A stretch of 17,748 bases of DNA, from contig CAJTYD010000070.1 of assembly GCA_910583775.1 (NCBI GenBank), positions 1 to 17,748 on the forward strand. The letters are read 5' to 3'. Position 1 is the first letter of the stretch; every line of letters begins with the position of its first letter. The notes under the pieces were generated by a model. It made no database searches. It saw nothing but the letters and a program-made list of their open reading frames with translations, and was not told the origin of the DNA. This document shows, one piece after another, positions 14,288 to 17,748 of this stretch. Source of the stretch: an uncultured Muribaculaceae bacterium. GTDB taxonomy: Bacteria > Bacteroidota > Bacteroidia > Bacteroidales > Muribaculaceae. The translations under genes were made by a program, and so were the position numbers.

Positions 14288-15175
14288 ATGAGTCAATTCC
14301 CTTTGCATGACAAACCGTTGCGCGTGGCAATCCAAGGTGTGGCCGGATGTTTTCACGATGCAGCCGCCCATGAGTATTTCGCGTCGCAGGGACGCGAAGT
14401 GGAAATTGTCGAGTTCGACACCTTCCCCGCGCTTTTCGACGCCATGCATACCGACGCATCCATGCTCGGAATCGTAGCCATCGAAAACACCATCGCCGGA
14501 AGCCTCATGGGCAACCACGAGCTGCTCCGCAGCAGCGACCTCCGCATCATCGGCGAGCATAAGAAAAGGATCTCCCATGTGCTCTGCGCCCTCCCCGGCA
14601 CTAAGCTCGAGGAGGTGGAGGAGGTGAACTCCCATCCCATGGCGCTGATGCAGTGCGAACAATATCTTCTCCGGCATCCGAAAATGAAGATGGTGGAGTA
14701 TTTCGACACCGCCGGAAGCGCACGCGACATCGCGAGCCGCAGGCTCGAGAGGCACGCTGCCGTATGCGGCGAGTTCGCCGCGAACCTTTACGGCCTCGAC
14801 ATCCTTGAGAAGGGCATCGAGACCAACAAACGTAACTTCACCCGTTTCCTCATCCTCGCCGACCCGCTGCTCGCCGCCGAAGCCGGCCCTTCCGACATGG
14901 ATGTCAACAAGGCGTCGATCATGTTCACGACCCCTCATTCAAAAGGGGCGCTGGCAAATGTGCTGGCGATCCTATCTTTCTACGACATCAACCTCTCCAA
15001 GATACAGTCGGCTCCCATCATCGGCCGCGAGTGGGAATACCGCTTCTTTGTCGATCTCACCTTCGGCAACGTCGTCAGGTATCACCAGGCGCTCGATGCC
15101 ATCCGCCCGCTCATCAACGACTTCAAGCTCCTGGGCGAGTATCAGGAGGAGACCGAAGACCGTATCGCATATTGA
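14288..15175 (+). CDS. pheA: Prephenate dehydratase with ACT domain
   Basis: This 295-residue cytoplasmic enzyme converts prephenate to phenylpyruvate, the penultimate step to phenylalanine. Residues 11-190 are the dehydratase domain, with VAIENTIAGSL (63-73) and the catalytic TRF motif (T185-R186-F187). Residues 207-285 are an ACT domain containing SKIQSAPI (237-244), equivalent to the ESRP segment that binds phenylalanine for feedback inhibition. There is no chorismate mutase domain here; that activity is supplied by the fused enzyme two genes downstream. It heads an operon with an aminotransferase 42 bp downstream. The ATG at 14288 follows an A-rich stretch typical of Bacteroidetes starts. 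Confidence 0.95.
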   Translation: MSQFPLHDKPLRVAIQGVAGCFHDAAAHEYFASQGREVEIVEFDTFPALFDAMHTDASMLGIVAIENTIAGSLMGNHELLRSSDLRIIGEHKKRISHVLCALPGTKLEEVEEVNSHPMALMQCEQYLLRHPKMKMVEYFDTAGSARDIASRRLERHAAVCGEFAANLYGLDILEKGIETNKRNFTRFLILADPLLAAEAGPSDMDVNKASIMFTTPHSKGALANVLAILSFYDINLSKIQSAPIIGREWEYRFFVDLTFGNVVRYHQALDAIRPLINDFKLLGEYQEETEDRIAY

Positions 15176-15217
15176 TCGCATCCATAACTATAACTAAAGA
15201 AACTTTTTCACGAAACG

Positions 15218-16402
15218 ATGAAAAGACTTAAGGAAATTGTGCCGGCCGACAGGCTGTCGGCGGTAAGCGAATATTATTTTTCGAGAAAACTCAAGGAGGT
15301 GGCGCGCCTCAACGCCGAGGGTCGCGACATCGTCTCGCTCGGCATCGGCGGCCCCGACCTGCCGCCACCACCCGTGGCCATAGAAACCGCTATAGACTGC
15401 CTGCGCCGCGACGACACCCATGGCTACCAGATGACCGTCGGCACGCCCGCGCTGCGCCGCGCATTCGCCGAATGGTACGGCCGCGTCTACGGCATCGAGG
15501 ATCTCGATCCGGACACGCAGATCCTTCCGCTCATCGGCTCGAAGGAGGGCGTGCTCAACGTCTCGCTCGCTTTCCTCAACCCCGGCGACGGCGTCCTCGT
15601 CCCCGACCCCGGATATCCTACCTACACCTCGGCCTCGCGTATCGCCGGAGCCGAAGTGTTCCACTACAGCCTCAAGCCCGAGAACGGATGGTATCCCGAT
15701 TTCGACGAACTGGAGAAATTCCCGCTCGAGCGCATCAAGCTGATGTGGATCAACTATCCTCACATGCCGACCGGCACCCCCGCCTCCATGGAGGTGTTTC
15801 AGAAGATAGTCGACTTCGCACGCCGCAACGGCATCGTGGTCGTCAACGATAACCCCTATTCCCTGATCCTGAACCGCGAGCCGAAGTCGATACTGAAGGC
15901 AGAGGGCGCCGAAGAGGTATGCATCGAATTCAACTCGCTAAGCAAATGCCTCAATATGGCGGGATGGCGCGTCGGAATGCTGATCTCCAATCCAACCTTC
16001 ACGCAGTGGGTGCTCAAGGTGAAGAGCAACATCGACTCCGGGCAGCCCCGCGCCATCATGGAAGGCGCCGTGGCAGCGCTGAAGGCCCCGCAGGAATGGT
16101 ACGACAGCCTGAACGCCGTCTATGAGTCGCGCAAGAAGATTGCCCGGCAGATCATGGAGGCTCTCGGCTGCACATGTTCCGACAACCAGCAGGGGCTCTT
16201 CCTCTGGGGCCGCATCCCCGAAGAGGCAGAGAGCGCCGAGAAATTCGCCGACCGCATCCTCTACGACGCCCGCGTCTTCATCACCCCCGGCTTCATTTTC
16301 GGCAACGCCGGAGAGCGTTACATCCGCATCAGCCTCTGCGCCCCCGAGGCCAAACTCACCGAAGCTTTAAACAGAATCAAGACAACTTTCGCGGTCAGAT
16401 AA
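15218..16402 (+). CDS. Class I PLP-dependent aminotransferase, aromatic pathway
   Basis: This 394-residue fold-type I aminotransferase has substrate/PLP motifs NYPHMPTG (179-186), DNPY (211-214), Schiff-base lysine K243 in SLSKCLNMAGWRVG and R251 within that segment. A methionine stands where the common NPNNPTG motif has asparagine. Its position between prephenate dehydratase and DAHP synthase/chorismate mutase suggests it converts phenylpyruvate, and probably hydroxyphenylpyruvate, to the amino acids, using glutamate or aspartate as donor. Its sequence class also covers aspartate and LL-diaminopimelate aminotransferases, so the substrate is inferred from context only. It is 42 bp after pheA and 68 bp before the next gene, on the same strand. 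Confidence 0.88.
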   Translation: MKRLKEIVPADRLSAVSEYYFSRKLKEVARLNAEGRDIVSLGIGGPDLPPPPVAIETAIDCLRRDDTHGYQMTVGTPALRRAFAEWYGRVYGIEDLDPDTQILPLIGSKEGVLNVSLAFLNPGDGVLVPDPGYPTYTSASRIAGAEVFHYSLKPENGWYPDFDELEKFPLERIKLMWINYPHMPTGTPASMEVFQKIVDFARRNGIVVVNDNPYSLILNREPKSILKAEGAEEVCIEFNSLSKCLNMAGWRVGMLISNPTFTQWVLKVKSNIDSGQPRAIMEGAVAALKAPQEWYDSLNAVYESRKKIARQIMEALGCTCSDNQQGLFLWGRIPEEAESAEKFADRILYDARVFITPGFIFGNAGERYIRISLCAPEAKLTEALNRIKTTFAVR

Positions 16403-16412
16403 TTCTGGCTAT

Positions 16413-16437
16413 GTAGGGACGCACGGCTCGTGCGTCC
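16413..16437. repeat. GTAG-headed REP-like palindrome
   Basis: GTAG (16413-16416) precedes a perfect 9-bp hairpin, GGACGCACG (16417-16425) and CGTGCGTCC (16429-16437), with a 3-nt loop. The GTAG head plus hairpin is the hallmark of REP units moved by RAYT-type (TnpA-REP) transposases. No such gene is in the window. It lies inside the operon, between the aminotransferase and aroF-type genes. Confidence 0.75.
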
Positions 16438-16470
16438 GCAAAATAATAATTATTTGAATTTGATTATAAT

Positions 16471-17577
16471 ATGAATATCACCGATTTGAAACCCATCTTC
16501 CCCGAGGAACTCTTCGGGGACGGCCCAATAATAATGGCAGGCCCCTGCAGCGCCGAAAGCGAGGCTCAGGTGCTCGCCGCCGCACGTGCCCTCAGCAAAA
16601 ACGGCATCAAGATCTTCCGCGCCGGAGTCTGGAAACCGCGCACCAAACCCGGAGGCTTCGAAGGCATCGGTACGCCGGCTCTGCAGTGGCTCGCCAAAGT
16701 GAAGTCGGAGACCGGAATGCTCGTGGCAACCGAAGTGGCCAACCGCAGTCATCTCGTCGACGCAATCCTCGCCGGAGTAGACGTGATCTGGATCGGCGCG
16801 CGCACCTCCGCCAATCCCTTCGCCGTCCAGGAGATCGCCGATGTGCTGGCAACCCTGCCGCAGGAACGCCGCGACAGCATGGCAGTTTTCGTCAAGAACC
16901 CCGTCAACCCGGACATCGAGCTATGGGTAGGAGCCCTCGAGCGCATCTATAACGCCGGAATCCGTCGTCTCGGCGCCATCCACCGCGGCTTCACCTCCTA
17001 CGGCAAGCACATCTACCGCAACCCGCCGCTCTGGAGAATACCCATCGAGCTTCACCGCCGTCTGCCGGAGGTGAAACTCATCTGCGACCCCTCCCACATC
17101 GGCGGCAAGCGCGAACTCATCGCGCCCCTCTCGCAGCAGGCCCTCGATATGAATTTCGACGGCCTCATCATCGAGAGCCACTGCGACCCCGACAACGCGC
17201 TCAGCGACGCCAAGCAGCAGGTAACCCCCGAGGCGCTCGCCGGAATCCTCTATTCGCTCCAGGAGCGCCGCGCAACCGTCTCCACAGAGAGCCTCCAGCA
17301 GCTCCGCCAGCAGATCGACCGCATCGACGACGAACTCATCGACCTCCTCGCCCGCCGCATGCGCGTGTCGCGTGAAATCGGCACCTACAAGAAAGAGCAT
17401 GGAATGCCCGTGGTGCAGGCCGGCCGTTACAACGACCTGATGCAGAAACGCGTGGACGACGCCGTGAAACTCGACATGGATGCCGAGTTCATGCGAACGG
17501 TGCTCGCCGCGATCCACGAGGAATCCGTCAGAAACCAGGTCGAGATCTGCTCGCCCGAGGCTTCCGTCGAGAAGTAA
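16471..17577 (+). CDS. DAHP synthase / chorismate mutase fusion
   Basis: This 368-residue cytoplasmic bifunctional enzyme catalyses the first step of the shikimate pathway and the branch step from chorismate to prephenate. Residues 1 to about 265 are a type I-beta DAHP synthase with AGPCSAES (23-30), RAGVWKPRTKPGGFEG (50-65), CDPSHIGGKR (205-214, metal cysteine C205) and ESHCDP (235-240). Residues 272-358 are an AroQ-type chorismate mutase helix bundle, with LRQQIDRIDDELIDLLARRM (278-297) and the conserved lysine-bearing REIGTYKKEHG (301-311). In such fusions prephenate often inhibits the synthase through the mutase domain. The gene closes the pheA operon. A prephenate dehydrogenase gene, often next in this cluster, does not follow before the terminator. 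Confidence 0.95.
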   Translation: MNITDLKPIFPEELFGDGPIIMAGPCSAESEAQVLAAARALSKNGIKIFRAGVWKPRTKPGGFEGIGTPALQWLAKVKSETGMLVATEVANRSHLVDAILAGVDVIWIGARTSANPFAVQEIADVLATLPQERRDSMAVFVKNPVNPDIELWVGALERIYNAGIRRLGAIHRGFTSYGKHIYRNPPLWRIPIELHRRLPEVKLICDPSHIGGKRELIAPLSQQALDMNFDGLIIESHCDPDNALSDAKQQVTPEALAGILYSLQERRATVSTESLQQLRQQIDRIDDELIDLLARRMRVSREIGTYKKEHGMPVVQAGRYNDLMQKRVDDAVKLDMDAEFMRTVLAAIHEESVRNQVEICSPEASVEK

Positions 17578-17587
17578 GAAACTGAGG

Positions 17588-17621
17588 TCTAAACCATAAA
17601 CCAAAACCATAAACCAAAACC
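17588..17621 (+). repeat. Degenerate TAAACC array before the operon terminator
   Basis: TCTAAACC is followed by two copies of the 13-mer ATAAACCAAAACC. The first 28 bases match the reverse strand of 7386-7413 at 26 positions. The array runs straight into the terminator stem. It is a member of the same dispersed family as 7386-7480. Confidence 0.75.
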
Positions 17622-17658
17622 GGGAAGAGGCAAAAAAACGGCTTCTTCCCGATTTTTT
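17621..17658 (+). terminator. Strong terminator of the pheA operon
   Basis: CGGGAAGAGGC (17621-17631) pairs with GCTTCTTCCCG (17641-17651) over 11 bp with one G-T pair, around an A-rich 9-nt loop, followed by a T-run (17653-17658). The remaining 17659-17748 holds no gene I can support. TATTTTTG at 17660-17667 is a possible -7 box for a gene beyond the window. Confidence 0.92.
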
Positions 17659-17748
17659 ATTATTTTTGCTGTCACAAAACCGGGAATTCGCGGTTAATCT
17701 ATAAAATCCCTTTATTAGGCGTAATATCAAGGCCGGCGGCTTCGACAA

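Noticed and set aside
16921..17748. Long minus-strand open frame (275 codons) under the DAHP synthase gene
   Set aside because: It lies antisense to the DAHP synthase/chorismate mutase fusion and through its terminator, has a composition typical of a GC-rich shadow frame and shows no recognisable domain.

Overview
The window looks like chromosomal DNA of a gut-type Bacteroidales bacterium, most likely a Muribaculaceae member. The signs are a fused MurF-alanine racemase, a DUF4831 protein, an ECF sigma / DUF4974 anti-sigma / STN-carrying outer-membrane barrel trio, a fused DAHP synthase-chorismate mutase, no Shine-Dalgarno sequences, and Bacteroidetes-type promoters (TTTG, 19-21 nt, TAnnTTTG). 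The family-level placement is inference. No tRNA, rRNA, CRISPR array, transposase or prophage gene was seen.

Layout. Positions 1-106 hold no gene I can see and end in a strong terminator (107-140). 330-2801 (+) is murF-alr, for cell-wall D-Ala ligation and supply. 2903-6783 (+) is a cell-surface signalling unit: ECF sigma, compact membrane anti-sigma, and an outer-membrane barrel receptor. 11428-6913 (-) is an apparent operon in the order NAD(P)HX repair enzyme, DUF4831 lipoprotein or periplasmic protein, xseA, xseB. Its last two genes are split by 356 bp of repeats. 11682-11892 (+) is a long nested hairpin with a U-tract, probably an unannotated structured RNA (6S-like is one candidate). It is followed by a small membrane-anchored AraC-type regulator (11941-12492). 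13897-12896 (-) is class II fructose-bisphosphate aldolase with its own promoter and terminator. 14288-17577 (+) is an aromatic amino acid operon (prephenate dehydratase, aminotransferase, DAHP synthase/chorismate mutase) closed by a strong terminator. The last 90 bp hold no gene I can support.

The most interesting content is non-coding. (1) Two related elements of 186 and 229 bp (4042-4227 and 7141-7369) fold into the same multi-helix hairpin, with at least seven compensatory base-pair changes between them. One fills the whole gap between anti-sigma and receptor and supplies the anti-sigma stop codon. The other separates xseA from xseB. (2) A 207-nt rod-like RNA structure at 11682-11888. (3) Telomere-like degenerate TAAACC arrays at 7386-7480 and 17588-17621. 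(4) A GTAG-headed REP-like palindrome at 16413-16437. (5) A 32-bp tandem duplication between the fba and pheA promoters.
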